This document shows positions 1 to 9,173 of a DNA stretch of 64,000 bases, piece after piece; the first letter of the stretch is position 1, and the number at the start of each line of letters is the position of its first letter. The position numbers were made by a program, and so were the translations under genes. Below the pieces are notes generated by a model. The model did no database searches, was not told the origin of the DNA, and was given only the letters and a program-made list of their open reading frames with translations. The DNA comes from Sphingomonas sp. (GTDB lineage Bacteria > Pseudomonadota > Alphaproteobacteria > Sphingomonadales > Sphingomonadaceae). The DNA is taken from contig NZ_QFOB01000007.1 in NCBI RefSeq assembly GCF_003248515.1, positions 1-64,000 on the forward strand, read 5' to 3'.

Positions 1-25
1 TTGACCGGGAAAGGGGAAAGTCGCG

Positions 26-1129
26 TCACATCGCCTGCAACGCGATGTGACGCCGCTCCGCCGCCGAACGATAAATCGCCTCGATCACCCGAAGATCCGC
101 AAGCCCTTCCTCCCCCGGCACGATCGGGGTCGTATCGTTGATCACGCATTCCGCCAGATGATCCAGCTGCCCGGCGAACTGGCTCTTGCCGGGCGGGAGC
201 GTGCGGGGGGTCGTTTCGCCATTCCGGTGAATGCTCATCGCCTGCCCGGCATAAGGGGTCGCGGGGCTCATCTCGATCCAGCCTCCCGTGCCGGTCACGC
301 GATAGCTGTTGTGGCTGGAGCTGTAGCTGGACACGCAGACCGCCTCGATCCCCGAAGGAAAGCGCAGCAGGAAATTGATGCGATCCTCCACCGTGCGAAA
401 ACGCGGATCATTCCGATCGGTGCTTTCGATCGCGCTGACCTCCACCGGCTCCTCGCCCGTCAGATAGCGTGCCGCGTTGAGGCTGTAGATCCCGATATCC
501 ATCAGCGATCCGCCACCGGAAAGCGAGCGATCCAGCCGCCACTGACCGGCGGTGATCGGGAAACCATGATCGGCCGTGATGATCCGCGTCGGCCCTACAT
601 GCCCGCTGCGGGCGAGATCGATCGCCAGCCGGTTATATTGCTCGAAACGGGAGCGATAGCCGATCATCAGCTTCTTGCCCGCCTGGCGGAAGGCCGCGAT
701 CATGCGCTCGCCTTCGGCGACGGAGACGGCCATCGGCTTTTCGCACATCACATGCTTGCCCGCCTGCGCCGCGCGAATGCTGTATTCCGCATGCAGGCTG
801 TTCGGCAGCACGACATAGACGATGTCGATATCCGGATTGTTCCGGATGCGATCGAAATCCCCATAGCTGTATCGATGCGATGCGGGAATGTCATACTTGT
901 CGCCAAACGTGTCGAGCTTGGCCGGTGTCCCGCTCACCAGCGCGACAAGCCGCGAACGATCGCAGGATGCGAAGGCGGGCATGATCTGCTGCGTCGCATA
1001 ATAACCCAGCCCCACGATCGCATAGCCCACCTTGCGATCGGCCGCGGAAGCACGCGCCGGCCCCAGCGTCATGGCGAGCCCCGCTCCGAGACCGCCCAGT
1101 ACAGCTCTACGAGAATTTTCGACCATCAT
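26..1129 (-). CDS. Gfo/Idh/MocA-family NAD(P)-dependent oxidoreductase, Tat-exported
   Basis: The 367-residue protein begins with a twin-arginine leader (RR at 7-8, hydrophobic stretch to about 25, Ala-rich cleavage region near 29). A Rossmann GLGYYA motif sits at 40-45 and the family signature EKP at 130-132. Gfo/Idh/MocA enzymes oxidise or interconvert sugars and sugar acids with a nicotinamide cofactor. The Tat leader suggests folding with cofactor before export to the periplasm, as known for glucose-fructose oxidoreductase. The start has a good ribosome site (AGAGGAGCG), and a second ATG follows immediately. It diverges from the GH43 gene at 1281, which suggests a role in the same sugar-utilization locus. 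The substrate cannot be read from sequence. Confidence 0.88.
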   Translation of the reverse strand: MMVENSRRAVLGGLGAGLAMTLGPARASAADRKVGYAIVGLGYYATQQIMPAFASCDRSRLVALVSGTPAKLDTFGDKYDIPASHRYSYGDFDRIRNNPDIDIVYVVLPNSLHAEYSIRAAQAGKHVMCEKPMAVSVAEGERMIAAFRQAGKKLMIGYRSRFEQYNRLAIDLARSGHVGPTRIITADHGFPITAGQWRLDRSLSGGGSLMDIGIYSLNAARYLTGEEPVEVSAIESTDRNDPRFRTVEDRINFLLRFPSGIEAVCVSSYSSSHNSYRVTGTGGWIEMSPATPYAGQAMSIHRNGETTPRTLPPGKSQFAGQLDHLAECVINDTTPIVPGEEGLADLRVIEAIYRSAAERRHIALQAM

Positions 1130-1196
1130 CGCGCTCCTCTGATCCTTGCCGCCGCCGCGTTCGCAGACCTCGATCGAAACCCGGCGAAATTTCTTT

Positions 1197-1211
1197 TATT
1201 TGTCTGAGTAG
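1197..1211 (+). promoter_or_regulatory. Conserved 15-bp upstream element (copy 1)
   Basis: TATTTGTCTGAGTAG lies 69 bases before the GH43 start codon. It matches TATTTGTATGAGTAG upstream of the GH95 operon (8969-8983) at 14 of 15 bases and in the same orientation to the gene. Two such matches in front of co-functional genes suggest a shared operator or promoter element. It does not resemble the LacI-type palindromes elsewhere in the locus. Confidence 0.5.
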
Positions 1212-1280
1212 TTATGTAGCCCCGACCTGGGAAGGGCCATCCGGATACGGAATCGAGGCTCTTTTGTAGGAGCAGGATCG

Positions 1281-3416
1281 ATGAAACCAGGCAAGTCCCT
1301 CATGCTGGCCGCAGCCAGCCTGCTCGCGTTCATGCCGCTCGGGGCCAAGCCCGGCTTTCCCGTCGCTCCTGTGTCGCCTGCGAAAAGCTGGGCGGCCGAC
1401 AATGGCAACGGCACCTTCACCAATCCGATCTTCAACGAAGAACTTGAAGATCCGGACATCATCCGGGTGGGCGATACATTCTACATGACCGGCACCACGA
1501 TGCACGTCATGCCGGCGCTCCCCGTGCTCCGATCGAAGGATCTCGTGAACTGGGAACTGATCGGATACGCGGCAGACCGGATCGACATGGGCCCCGAATA
1601 TCGGATGGAAGGCGGCAAGGAGACGTACGGTCAGGGAATCTGGGCGCCCGTCATCCGCTATCATGACGGCACCTTCTACATTTTCTCGAACATCAACGGT
1701 TACGGCCTCCAGATCTTCACGGCGAAGGACCCGGCCGGGCCGTGGACGCATCGCTCGCTGGGTGGAAAGACGCACGATCTGGGCGTCCTGTTCGACGATG
1801 ACGGACGCATTTATGCCGCCTACGGCTATAACGAAGTCCACCTGATCGAATTCAAGAAGGATCTGTCCGGCTTCATCGAAGGCAGCGATCGCGTCATCAT
1901 TCCGGCCGGAAGCGGAATGGGCGAAGGGCATCATTTCTATAAGATCAACGGCAAATATTACATCGTCAGCGCCAATTACGCGCCCGTAGGCCGGATGCAG
2001 GCGGCCCGGGCGGACCGGATCGACGGCCCCTATGAAACGGTGACCATCAGCGCGCGGGAAACGATGGGAATACCGCGCCGCCGCCGCGTCAACGGTGCCG
2101 ATTATGGCCCGCTGCCCGCGCCTGGCGCCGATCTGAAACTCAGCGAGCCCAATCCGAACAGCTTCGGCGCCGTCCCGATCCATCAGGGCGGCGTGGTCGA
2201 TCTGCCCAATGGCGATTGGTGGGGTTTCTCGATGAGCGATGTCGGCTCGGCCGGGCGGATGGTCATGCTCTCACCCGTCACCTGGCAGGATGGCTGGCCC
2301 TATTTCGGCCTGCCCGGCAATCTCGGCCGTTCGCCCAGGACATGGCTCAAGCCGGCCGTCGCCACGCCCCAGAAGCCCGGCGCCACCTGGGATCGAGATG
2401 ACGATTTTCGTGGTCCGGCGCTCAAGCCCATCTGGCAGTGGAACCATGTTCCCGTCGATGCCAAATGGTCATTGCGCGAGAAGCCCGGCGCCCTGCGCCT
2501 TCACACCCTTCCCGCGCCCGATCTGCTGCTGGCGCGCAACAGCCTGACGCAACGCGTTGCGGCCCCGCTCTCCACCGCGACCGTGACGCTCGATGGACGC
2601 GGCCTCAGGGCGGGCGACGTTGCCGGCCTCGCCCTGTTCGCGATACCGGATTACTGGATCGGCCTCGTCCGCACGCCAGCCGGCCTCGTGCTGCGGATGC
2701 ACGATCAGGCCGCCAATCACGATCTCGATCGGCCGATCGCCGGCACGAAGGTCTTTCTCCGGGCGTCCGGCGATTTCGATTCCGAGACGGGCGAACTGAG
2801 CTTCAGCACCGATGGCACCACGTTCACGCCGATCGGCGGACCGCTGAAGCTGGCCTTCGGGCTGAAGATCTTCCAGGGCTATCGCTACGCGCTCTTCGCC
2901 TACAACAGCGCCGGGGCGGAAGGCGGCTATGCCGACTTCGACGATTTCCGCGTCAACGAGCCGCTCGCGGATCGATCGGGCGATATTCCGCTCGGCAAGG
3001 TCATCACGATCGCCAATCTGGCGGACGGGAAGCTGGCATCGGTGCACGAACTCGGCCTTCTGCACGTGAGCGTAGCCGGATCCAAGGAGGCGGCAAGCCT
3101 GTCCACCCGCTTCCGTGTCCTTGATCGTGGACAGGGGCGCGTGGCGCTGGAGGCGCTCGACGGCAGCGGCTTCCTCACCGTGACCGGCATAGGCATCTCC
3201 GGAGACGTGCGCCTGATGAAGCAGGAAACGCCGGACAGCCTGTTCCAGTGGCAGGATATGCTGCGCCACCAGTTCATGCTGATGTCGTTGAAAACGCACC
3301 GCTATATCGGCGTCGATCCGGCAACGGGCGAGCCCTATGGCGCGGACTGGCCCGGCACCTCGCCGGATCGGAAGAACGGCACCGTGATGCAGTGGGCGGA
3401 ATCGGCGGGCCGCTGA
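1281..3416 (+). CDS. GH43 beta-xylosidase/arabinofuranosidase with C-terminal accessory domains
   Basis: A 711-residue exported glycosidase with a Sec-type leader of about 22 residues. The GH43 beta-propeller starts near residue 46 with NPI. The expected catalytic positions are visible: the DPD base (Asp57), an Asp in HDLG (about 166) and a Glu in GEGHH (about 215). Residues about 375-555 look like the concanavalin-type beta-xylosidase C-terminal domain. The last 150 residues (about 560-711) form a separate beta-rich, trefoil-like module that I cannot assign, perhaps a carbohydrate-binding domain. The ribosome site AGGAGCAGG precedes the ATG. GH43 enzymes remove xylose or arabinose from arabinoxylan. 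The gene is monocistronic and ends at a strong hairpin at 3452-3480. Confidence 0.9.
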   Translation: MKPGKSLMLAAASLLAFMPLGAKPGFPVAPVSPAKSWAADNGNGTFTNPIFNEELEDPDIIRVGDTFYMTGTTMHVMPALPVLRSKDLVNWELIGYAADRIDMGPEYRMEGGKETYGQGIWAPVIRYHDGTFYIFSNINGYGLQIFTAKDPAGPWTHRSLGGKTHDLGVLFDDDGRIYAAYGYNEVHLIEFKKDLSGFIEGSDRVIIPAGSGMGEGHHFYKINGKYYIVSANYAPVGRMQAARADRIDGPYETVTISARETMGIPRRRRVNGADYGPLPAPGADLKLSEPNPNSFGAVPIHQGGVVDLPNGDWWGFSMSDVGSAGRMVMLSPVTWQDGWPYFGLPGNLGRSPRTWLKPAVATPQKPGATWDRDDDFRGPALKPIWQWNHVPVDAKWSLREKPGALRLHTLPAPDLLLARNSLTQRVAAPLSTATVTLDGRGLRAGDVAGLALFAIPDYWIGLVRTPAGLVLRMHDQAANHDLDRPIAGTKVFLRASGDFDSETGELSFSTDGTTFTPIGGPLKLAFGLKIFQGYRYALFAYNSAGAEGGYADFDDFRVNEPLADRSGDIPLGKVITIANLADGKLASVHELGLLHVSVAGSKEAASLSTRFRVLDRGQGRVALEALDGSGFLTVTGIGISGDVRLMKQETPDSLFQWQDMLRHQFMLMSLKTHRYIGVDPATGEPYGADWPGTSPDRKNGTVMQWAESAGR

Positions 3417-3451
3417 TCGGCGCCCGCCGCGTCTGCCCGGCCGCAACGCCA

Positions 3452-3480
3452 CCCCGCCAAGCCGCATTGCGGCGGCGGGG
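3452..3480. terminator. Bidirectional hairpin between convergent genes
   Basis: CCCCGCC at 3452-3458 pairs with GGCGGGG at 3474-3480. Inside it GCCGC (3461-3465) pairs with GCGGC (3469-3473) around an ATT loop, leaving a 2-base bulge. It lies in the 72-base gap between the convergent GH43 and esterase genes. There is no U-tract, so termination is inferred from position and stem strength. Confidence 0.55.
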
Positions 3481-3488
3481 CGGCCCTG

Positions 3489-4565
3489 TCATCGGGCGCG
3501 TTCGTCGAAGCTCAGGGTGCGGCTGAAGAAGGGCAATACCTGATCCTGGAAGCGGAAGGCCGTCCGGCTCGTATGCGTTCCCGGATAGATTTCGAAGCTG
3601 TTCGCGATGGAATAGCTGTCCAGCATCTGATGCAGCTTCTCCGCATCCGTCTTCAGGCTGTCCTTGTCGCCCACATCGATCGCGATCGCGCGATACTGGC
3701 GCAGATTTCCAACATATTGATCGAGGAAGGAGAGCGGCGCATTGGCCGCCCACTTGGCCAGTACTTCCCGGCGCTGCGCCTCATCTTCCCCCGGCAGATC
3801 CAGATAGAGCGGCGGTTTCTTCGGATTGGGCGACCATGCCGCGGCCGCGGCGAGCTGCGCGTGCAGCGCCCAGGGCAGGTTCGCCGCATCAGCGGGCGTC
3901 TTGATCGCCGCCAGCTGCTCCAGCGTTTTCGCGTCCGTAGGGCCAGCGCCACGGGCCGAAAGGCAGCACGGGCTCATCATATAGACGGCACCATACAGAT
4001 CGGCGTGACGCATGCTGATCCGCGTCGCGCCATATCCACCCATGGAATGACCGACGAGCCCCCTGCTCTCCCGCCGCGCGATCGTCCGGTAGTGAGCATC
4101 GACATAGCGGACGAGATCGCGCGACACGAAGGCTTCGAAATCGCCGGTCGTGGCCGAACCGGAATACATCGATCCGTTATGGAGAGTCTTGGAATCCGGG
4201 AAGACCACGATCATCTCTTTCGCGCCCTGGGCGAACGCGCCTTCGATGGTCTGCGGCGCATGGATTTCCTTCATCCACTGCTCCGCCCCGATCGAATAGC
4301 CGTGAAGCGCGTAGAGAACCGGATAACGCCGCTTCGGGCTGGACGCGTAGCTGGGCGGAAGAACGACGACGACGGTGCGATCCGCGCTGTTTCCTTCCAG
4401 ATTTCCGGCGACGGCCGGCGAATGGACCGCAATATGTTCGAGCTTCACGGGCTTCGCGCCCGCCACGACGGCCGGCTGCTCGGTGCCGACCTGCGCCGGG
4501 GCCGCATCCGTCATCACCATGGCCATGGTCAGCGCAACGGCGCTGGCGACCGACATCATCCTCAT
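3489..4565 (-). CDS. CE1/esterase D-type alpha/beta hydrolase, exported (feruloyl or acetyl esterase candidate)
   Basis: A 358-residue protein with a Sec leader from the ATG at 4565 (ribosome site GGGGAGCAGG). The frame stays open to 4718, but that extension overlaps GH27 and has no start signal. The nucleophile elbow GHSMGG is near residue 174, and the catalytic His lies in the GTHTS segment near the C-terminus. The architecture matches the esterase D/CE1 group, which includes feruloyl and acetylxylan esterases. It is the last gene of the GH95-GH27-CE1 operon, 22 bases after GH27, so a role in removing ester decorations from hemicellulose is likely. The exact ester is unknown. Confidence 0.85.
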   Translation of the reverse strand: MRMMSVASAVALTMAMVMTDAAPAQVGTEQPAVVAGAKPVKLEHIAVHSPAVAGNLEGNSADRTVVVVLPPSYASSPKRRYPVLYALHGYSIGAEQWMKEIHAPQTIEGAFAQGAKEMIVVFPDSKTLHNGSMYSGSATTGDFEAFVSRDLVRYVDAHYRTIARRESRGLVGHSMGGYGATRISMRHADLYGAVYMMSPCCLSARGAGPTDAKTLEQLAAIKTPADAANLPWALHAQLAAAAAWSPNPKKPPLYLDLPGEDEAQRREVLAKWAANAPLSFLDQYVGNLRQYRAIAIDVGDKDSLKTDAEKLHQMLDSYSIANSFEIYPGTHTSRTAFRFQDQVLPFFSRTLSFDERAR

Positions 4566-4587
4566 ATCCTGCTCCCCTCTCCGATTA

Positions 4588-6495
4588 TCAGCGGCGTAGC
4601 GCCGCATCCCCCCACGCAACCGGCAGTGCCTCGTCATCTCCCGTAGCCGCCCGCGCGACCAGTTCGACGATCGCGGCTCCAGCGATCGGCAGATCGAAAT
4701 CATGGCCCGCATCGCCATATTTCAGCGGCGGACTGGTTCCGATCAGCTTGCCATCGGCAAACACCTGGAAGGTGACCGGCAGCGCCTTTTCGCGCGCGCT
4801 GTCGTCCACGCCCACAGTGGCCGTGAAGCGCCCGAAGCCAGCGTTGCGAACCTCGAGCCGCGAATTGGCGAGGATCCCGATCCCGCCCGACATCTGCCGC
4901 CCGGCGATCTGCACAAGCTGGCCGTAAGGGGCGCTGTCGGCTTGCGCACCGCCCCATCCGGCATAGATCGGGCGATCCCCCGCGCCGCGCGTGCCGGACC
5001 AGCCGAGCGATCTGTAGATGGTGGGATCAGCCGCGGGACGCGTCACGCCATCCTCCGCCGGGTTCACTCTTCCGGGCTGTTCGGAAAGGTAAAGCCCATC
5101 GGCCAGAATGCGTGTGCCGTCCGCACGGAACACCAATGTCTCGTGCGGCAGGATGCGGAGCTTCGTCTCTTTGGAGAAGCGCGTGACCTTCCTGCTCCAC
5201 AGATCGGTCAGCGTCACCTCCGCATCGTCGCGGAACCGCATCTGTCTGGCCGCGAGGACCGCATCGATGGGTTTGGTGCTGCGGTTCAGCATCGCCACCG
5301 CCTTCTGCCCGCTCGCCAGCGTCTTGACGAAGACCTGCAGATCGTCGCTGTCGAATGCCAGCACGGCCTGATTGCCGGCCGCGTCCTGATTGAGCGCGAT
5401 GATGTCCGTATTGCCCAGCACCTCCATCAACGCCGGGGGAGCGCTACGCAGATCCAGGCTCATGATCAGCGGCGCGTTGATGATCGCCCACAGCGAGAAA
5501 TGCGATCGCGCCTCGGTCAGATGATCGGCATCGAAATCGCCTTTGCCGATATAGAGCAGGTCCGGATCGTTCCAGGAGCCCGGATGGCCATAGAGGGCGC
5601 GCTTGGCCGCACTGTCGAAATTGGCGAGCATGCGCCCCCAGCTTGGCGAGATATCGTCGCTGGTGCGTGATACGTTGCCATAATCCTTGCCCCAGGCGCG
5701 CACATCGGCCGAGCCCCAGATGCAAAGGGACAGGAGCCAATCCCCATCCGGATTGGTCCGCGCCAGCGCGTTGTTGATCTGCGCGAACATGCCCTGCACC
5801 TGCGGAACGTCCGTCCGGCCGACATAGTTGAGATCGATGATGGGCTTCAGTTCACGGAATTCGCCGGATTGCACCCGCTCCGCCTTGGCGTCGAAAGCGC
5901 GCAGGCCACATCCATCGACCTTGAGATAATCAAAGCCCCAGTCGCGGAAGAACAGGTCGATATCCTGTTCGACATGGCCGTACAGGCCAACCTCGCGCTC
6001 CAGCACCGTGCCCTGCGGCAGGTTGACCCGGTCGGTGGCATAGGCTTGCGAACAGATATTGCGGCCGAGATCCGAATAGATTCCGGCCTTCAGCCCCATC
6101 GCGTGAAGCCGGTCCGTCATCGGGCGAAAGCTGTTGCCACCCTTGCGCGTGACGGCGGACGGAAAGCGATCCGGCCGGATCAGGATGCGCCCGTCGGACA
6201 GCCGGCGCTTGAGCCACCAGCCATCGTCGAGATTCACGTAGCGATAGCCCTTTGCCGCAAGACCACTATCGACGATGCGACGTGCCTGGCCGAGGATCTT
6301 GGCCTCATCAATATCGGTATCGAAGGCGTTCCAGCTGTTCCAGCCCATCGGCGGGGTGGTGGCGCGCCCGGCCGTGTAGGCGCTCCACGTGCCGGTCGGA
6401 GCCAGCGGATCGGCGGCCGCGAGCGGCTGGGTCAGACTTGCAAATGCGATCACGCCAGCCAGCATGGTCGCCGCGCGATGGGCCGCAGCCTTCAT
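4588..6495 (-). CDS. GH27 alpha-galactosidase with C-terminal NPCBM-like domain
   Basis: A 635-residue exported enzyme from the ATG at 6495 (leader MKAAAHRAATMLAGVIAFAS, ribosome site GGAACGGG). The GH27 entry motif TPPMGWNSWN follows the leader. The nucleophile Asp is in YLKVDGCG (about residue 194), and the acid/base Asp is expected in RTSDDISPSWG. After the catalytic barrel and beta-sandwich, residues about 500-625 resemble an NPCBM galactose-binding domain (FTATVGVDDSAR). GH27 members release alpha-galactose, and some act on beta-L-arabinopyranose. It sits 10 bases after the GH95 gene in one operon, fitting removal of side chains from plant polysaccharide. Confidence 0.92.
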   Translation of the reverse strand: MKAAAHRAATMLAGVIAFASLTQPLAAADPLAPTGTWSAYTAGRATTPPMGWNSWNAFDTDIDEAKILGQARRIVDSGLAAKGYRYVNLDDGWWLKRRLSDGRILIRPDRFPSAVTRKGGNSFRPMTDRLHAMGLKAGIYSDLGRNICSQAYATDRVNLPQGTVLEREVGLYGHVEQDIDLFFRDWGFDYLKVDGCGLRAFDAKAERVQSGEFRELKPIIDLNYVGRTDVPQVQGMFAQINNALARTNPDGDWLLSLCIWGSADVRAWGKDYGNVSRTSDDISPSWGRMLANFDSAAKRALYGHPGSWNDPDLLYIGKGDFDADHLTEARSHFSLWAIINAPLIMSLDLRSAPPALMEVLGNTDIIALNQDAAGNQAVLAFDSDDLQVFVKTLASGQKAVAMLNRSTKPIDAVLAARQMRFRDDAEVTLTDLWSRKVTRFSKETKLRILPHETLVFRADGTRILADGLYLSEQPGRVNPAEDGVTRPAADPTIYRSLGWSGTRGAGDRPIYAGWGGAQADSAPYGQLVQIAGRQMSGGIGILANSRLEVRNAGFGRFTATVGVDDSAREKALPVTFQVFADGKLIGTSPPLKYGDAGHDFDLPIAGAAIVELVARAATGDDEALPVAWGDAALRR

Positions 6496-6505
6496 TCCCG
6501 TTCCT

Positions 6506-8935
6506 TCATCCATGGGTAACAGCCAGATCGGGGCCGGAAAGCACGATGGTTCGCCCCGGCCGCAATTCGATGGTCTGGCGCCGCCCCGCGCACCGCACCG
6601 TGCGGGTTCCCCGCAATTTCGGCACGATCCGGCATTCGGCCAATTGCTGACCCGCCCAGCGCAGGTCCAGTTCGGCGGCACCTCGCACGCGAATTCCGGT
6701 CATGGCGCCCTCCGGCCATGCGCGCGGCAGCGCCGGCAGCAGATCGATGATATCGTCGCGGCTTCTCACCAGCATTTCGATCATCGCGTTCGCGCCGCCG
6801 AAATTGCCATCGATCTGGAAAGGCGGGTGGGCATCGAACATGTTGGGATAGGTGCGCTGCGAGGAAAGCAGGGTTTCCAGAATGCGATGGGCATGATCGC
6901 CATCGCCCAGCCGCGCCCAGAAATTGGCGCGCCACGCCAGCCCCCATCCGGTGGAGGAATCCCCCCGCATCTCCAGCGTCCGCCGCGCCGCCGCCGCAAG
7001 CTCCGGCGTCTCGTCCGTATTGATCTGGTGGCTGGGGTGCAGGCCGAACAGGTGGGATATGTGGCGGTGATGGAGATCGGCGGCGGTCATGTCCCAATCC
7101 TCCAGCCATTCCATCAGTTGCCCGGCCTTGCCGATGCGGTTGGGCACCAGCCGCGCCCGGGCTGCCGCGAACTGGCGACAGAGATCGCCGTCCCGCCGCA
7201 GGATCGCGCCCGCCTTCCCGCAGCGATCGAACAGATCCCGCAGGATCTGCATGTCCATGGTCGGCCCGGCGCACAGGCTGGCGCCGTGGCCGTGATTATT
7301 CTCCGGCGAGAGAGAGGGGTTGGTGACGAGATAATCGGTGCCCGGATAGGGCAGCAACGTATCGAGGAAGAACAGGGCCGCATCGCGCATGACCGGCCAG
7401 ACCCTTTCGAGGAAGGCCCGGTCGCGACCATAATCATAATGATCCCACAGGTGGAGGCAGAGCCACGCGCCCCCCATCGGCCACATGCCGGCGGCCGCAA
7501 GATCGATCGGCGCGGTGGCACGCCAGAGATCCGTGTTGTGATGGGCCACCCATCCGCGCGCGCCATACATGGTGCGCGCGGTGCGCGCGCCTGTCCTGGC
7601 GATATCCTCGACCATCGCGACGAGGGGCGCCACGCATTCGGCAAGACCGGCCGGCTCCGCCAGCCAATAGTTCATCTCCGTATTGATGTTGATCGTATAT
7701 TTCGATCCCCACGATGGCGCGTTGCTGTCGTTCCACATGCCCTGCAGATTGGCGGGCTGCCCGCCTGGACGCGAGCAGGCGATCAGCAGATAGCGGGCGT
7801 ACGCGAAATAGAGCGCCACAAGCGCCGGATCATCGGCGGGCCGGCCGATCGCGATCCGCGCATCGGTCGAAAGCTCGGCCGCCGCCGTCCGGCCGAGTTC
7901 GAGCGAGGCGGCGCGAAACAGGCGGCGATGATCCGCCTGATGATCCCGCAGCAGCGTATCGAACGATTTGGCCGAGGCGGCATCCAGCATGCGCGTCGTC
8001 GCCGCGACGGGATCGCCGCCGATCAGTTCGAAATTCCGATAGTCACTGGCGAGAGCAACGAGAATGACCACCTCGTCCGCGCCGGCCACGAACAGCCGAT
8101 CGCCCTCGCGCGAGATGCGGCCACCCGGCGCGAGCAGGCGGGCGTTCATCGCGAGCGACAGCCCCCCTTCGATCCCGGCGCTCGCCTCATTATGCTGCAC
8201 TAGGATCAGCGAGCCGTCCGCTCCCGGCTGCGCCTCGGCCGCGGCGGCGGGCAGCCAGCCGATACGCGCATTGATGGAGCGCGGTGTGTCGCAACTCAGC
8301 CGGATCGCGATGATATCGTCGACGGCGCTCGCAAAGACCTCGCGCCGGAAATTCTTGCCGTGCACCAGGAAACGCGCCGTCGCGAGGGCGCCGTCCAGAT
8401 CCAGCTCCCGCTCATAGGTTTCCGCGTCATTATCGTAGACGTCGTTGAGGCGGATCTGGAGCGTGCCGACATTCTGATACGGCATCTGCGTTTTCGGGCG
8501 CGCCAGCAGCGCCTCATCGGCAAGCTTTTCCGCCTCCGCAAATTTTCCGTCGAAGATCAGTTGGCGCACGCGCGGCAGAGCCTCCCGCGCGGCGGTATTG
8601 ACGGGATCGTAGGGCCGCCCCGCCCACCATCTGTGGTGATTGAGCTGGAGCATTTCATCGCGAACGCCCCCGAAAACCATCGCCCCCGATCGGCCGTTGC
8701 CCACGGGCAGCGCCTCCAGCCACATCCGCGCCGGCTGCCGATACCAGAGACGTGGCGCCTCGACCTGCGGCGAGACGGTGGCCGCGCTGGCCGACGCCAC
8801 GCGGATCGGCAAGGCTCCCGCCGCGCCGGCAGCCGCGAACGCAAGCGCCGTCCGGCGATCAATCTCGGTCACTTCGCGAATGACCATGAATACAGGCGCG
8901 CGATGCTCGCCCCCGGATCGGTCACGCTCATCCAA
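6506..8935 (-). CDS. GH95 alpha-L-fucosidase/alpha-L-galactosidase
   Basis: An 809-residue protein with a long n-region, then a twin-arginine leader (DRRTALAF at about 26-33) ending near ASA. The catalytic (alpha/alpha)6 region carries the GH95 signature NPSLSPENNHG with the expected Glu-Asn pair, and GNFGGANAMIEML near the C-terminus. GH95 enzymes hydrolyse alpha-1,2-L-fucosyl or alpha-L-galactosyl side chains, for example of xyloglucan. The ATG at 8935 has a ribosome site (GAGGAG), while the internal ATG at 8887 has none. It is the first gene of the GH95-GH27-CE1 operon and is preceded by the conserved 15-bp element at 8969-8983. Confidence 0.92.
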   Translation of the reverse strand: MDERDRSGGEHRAPVFMVIREVTEIDRRTALAFAAAGAAGALPIRVASASAATVSPQVEAPRLWYRQPARMWLEALPVGNGRSGAMVFGGVRDEMLQLNHHRWWAGRPYDPVNTAAREALPRVRQLIFDGKFAEAEKLADEALLARPKTQMPYQNVGTLQIRLNDVYDNDAETYERELDLDGALATARFLVHGKNFRREVFASAVDDIIAIRLSCDTPRSINARIGWLPAAAAEAQPGADGSLILVQHNEASAGIEGGLSLAMNARLLAPGGRISREGDRLFVAGADEVVILVALASDYRNFELIGGDPVAATTRMLDAASAKSFDTLLRDHQADHRRLFRAASLELGRTAAAELSTDARIAIGRPADDPALVALYFAYARYLLIACSRPGGQPANLQGMWNDSNAPSWGSKYTININTEMNYWLAEPAGLAECVAPLVAMVEDIARTGARTARTMYGARGWVAHHNTDLWRATAPIDLAAAGMWPMGGAWLCLHLWDHYDYGRDRAFLERVWPVMRDAALFFLDTLLPYPGTDYLVTNPSLSPENNHGHGASLCAGPTMDMQILRDLFDRCGKAGAILRRDGDLCRQFAAARARLVPNRIGKAGQLMEWLEDWDMTAADLHHRHISHLFGLHPSHQINTDETPELAAAARRTLEMRGDSSTGWGLAWRANFWARLGDGDHAHRILETLLSSQRTYPNMFDAHPPFQIDGNFGGANAMIEMLVRSRDDIIDLLPALPRAWPEGAMTGIRVRGAAELDLRWAGQQLAECRIVPKLRGTRTVRCAGRRQTIELRPGRTIVLSGPDLAVTHG

Positions 8936-8968
8936 TGCTCCTCTCCGGCGCCGTTTCGCCGCTAGAAT

Positions 8969-8983
8969 CTACTCATACAAATA
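8969..8983 (-). promoter_or_regulatory. Conserved 15-bp upstream element (copy 2)
   Basis: Read toward the GH95 gene this is TATTTGTATGAGTAG, 33 bases before its start codon and one base different from the element before GH43 at 1197-1211. The rest of the 238-base gap to 9173 holds a hairpin at 9139-9155 and no recognizable gene. Confidence 0.5.
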
Positions 8984-9138
8984 CAGTGCGCGGGGTCAAC
9001 GCCCTCCCGCCGATGAAAGATAGAAGCGCGCCGAATTTCCGCGACATCGTCGACTTGAACGCAATTTATGTCAGAGTTAATCTCGCCGCATGCGGCAGAG
9101 CAACTCGACTGGACCGATGCCCGGGTCGGACGCGAAAT

Positions 9139-9155
9139 CGCCTGCGCCGCAGGCG
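9139..9155 (-). terminator. Hairpin downstream of the acetyl esterase gene
   Basis: CGCCTGC and GCAGGCG (7-bp perfect stem, 3-base loop) lie 19 bases beyond the stop codon of the gene ending at 9174. On the minus strand the stem is followed by ATTTC, a weak U-tract. It is a plausible terminator. Confidence 0.4.
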
Positions 9156-9173
9156 GGCGGACCTCGCCCCGGA

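Noticed and set aside
6389..8203. 604-codon plus-strand frame opposite GH27/GH95
   Set aside because: No ribosome site and a low-complexity His/Arg-rich product.
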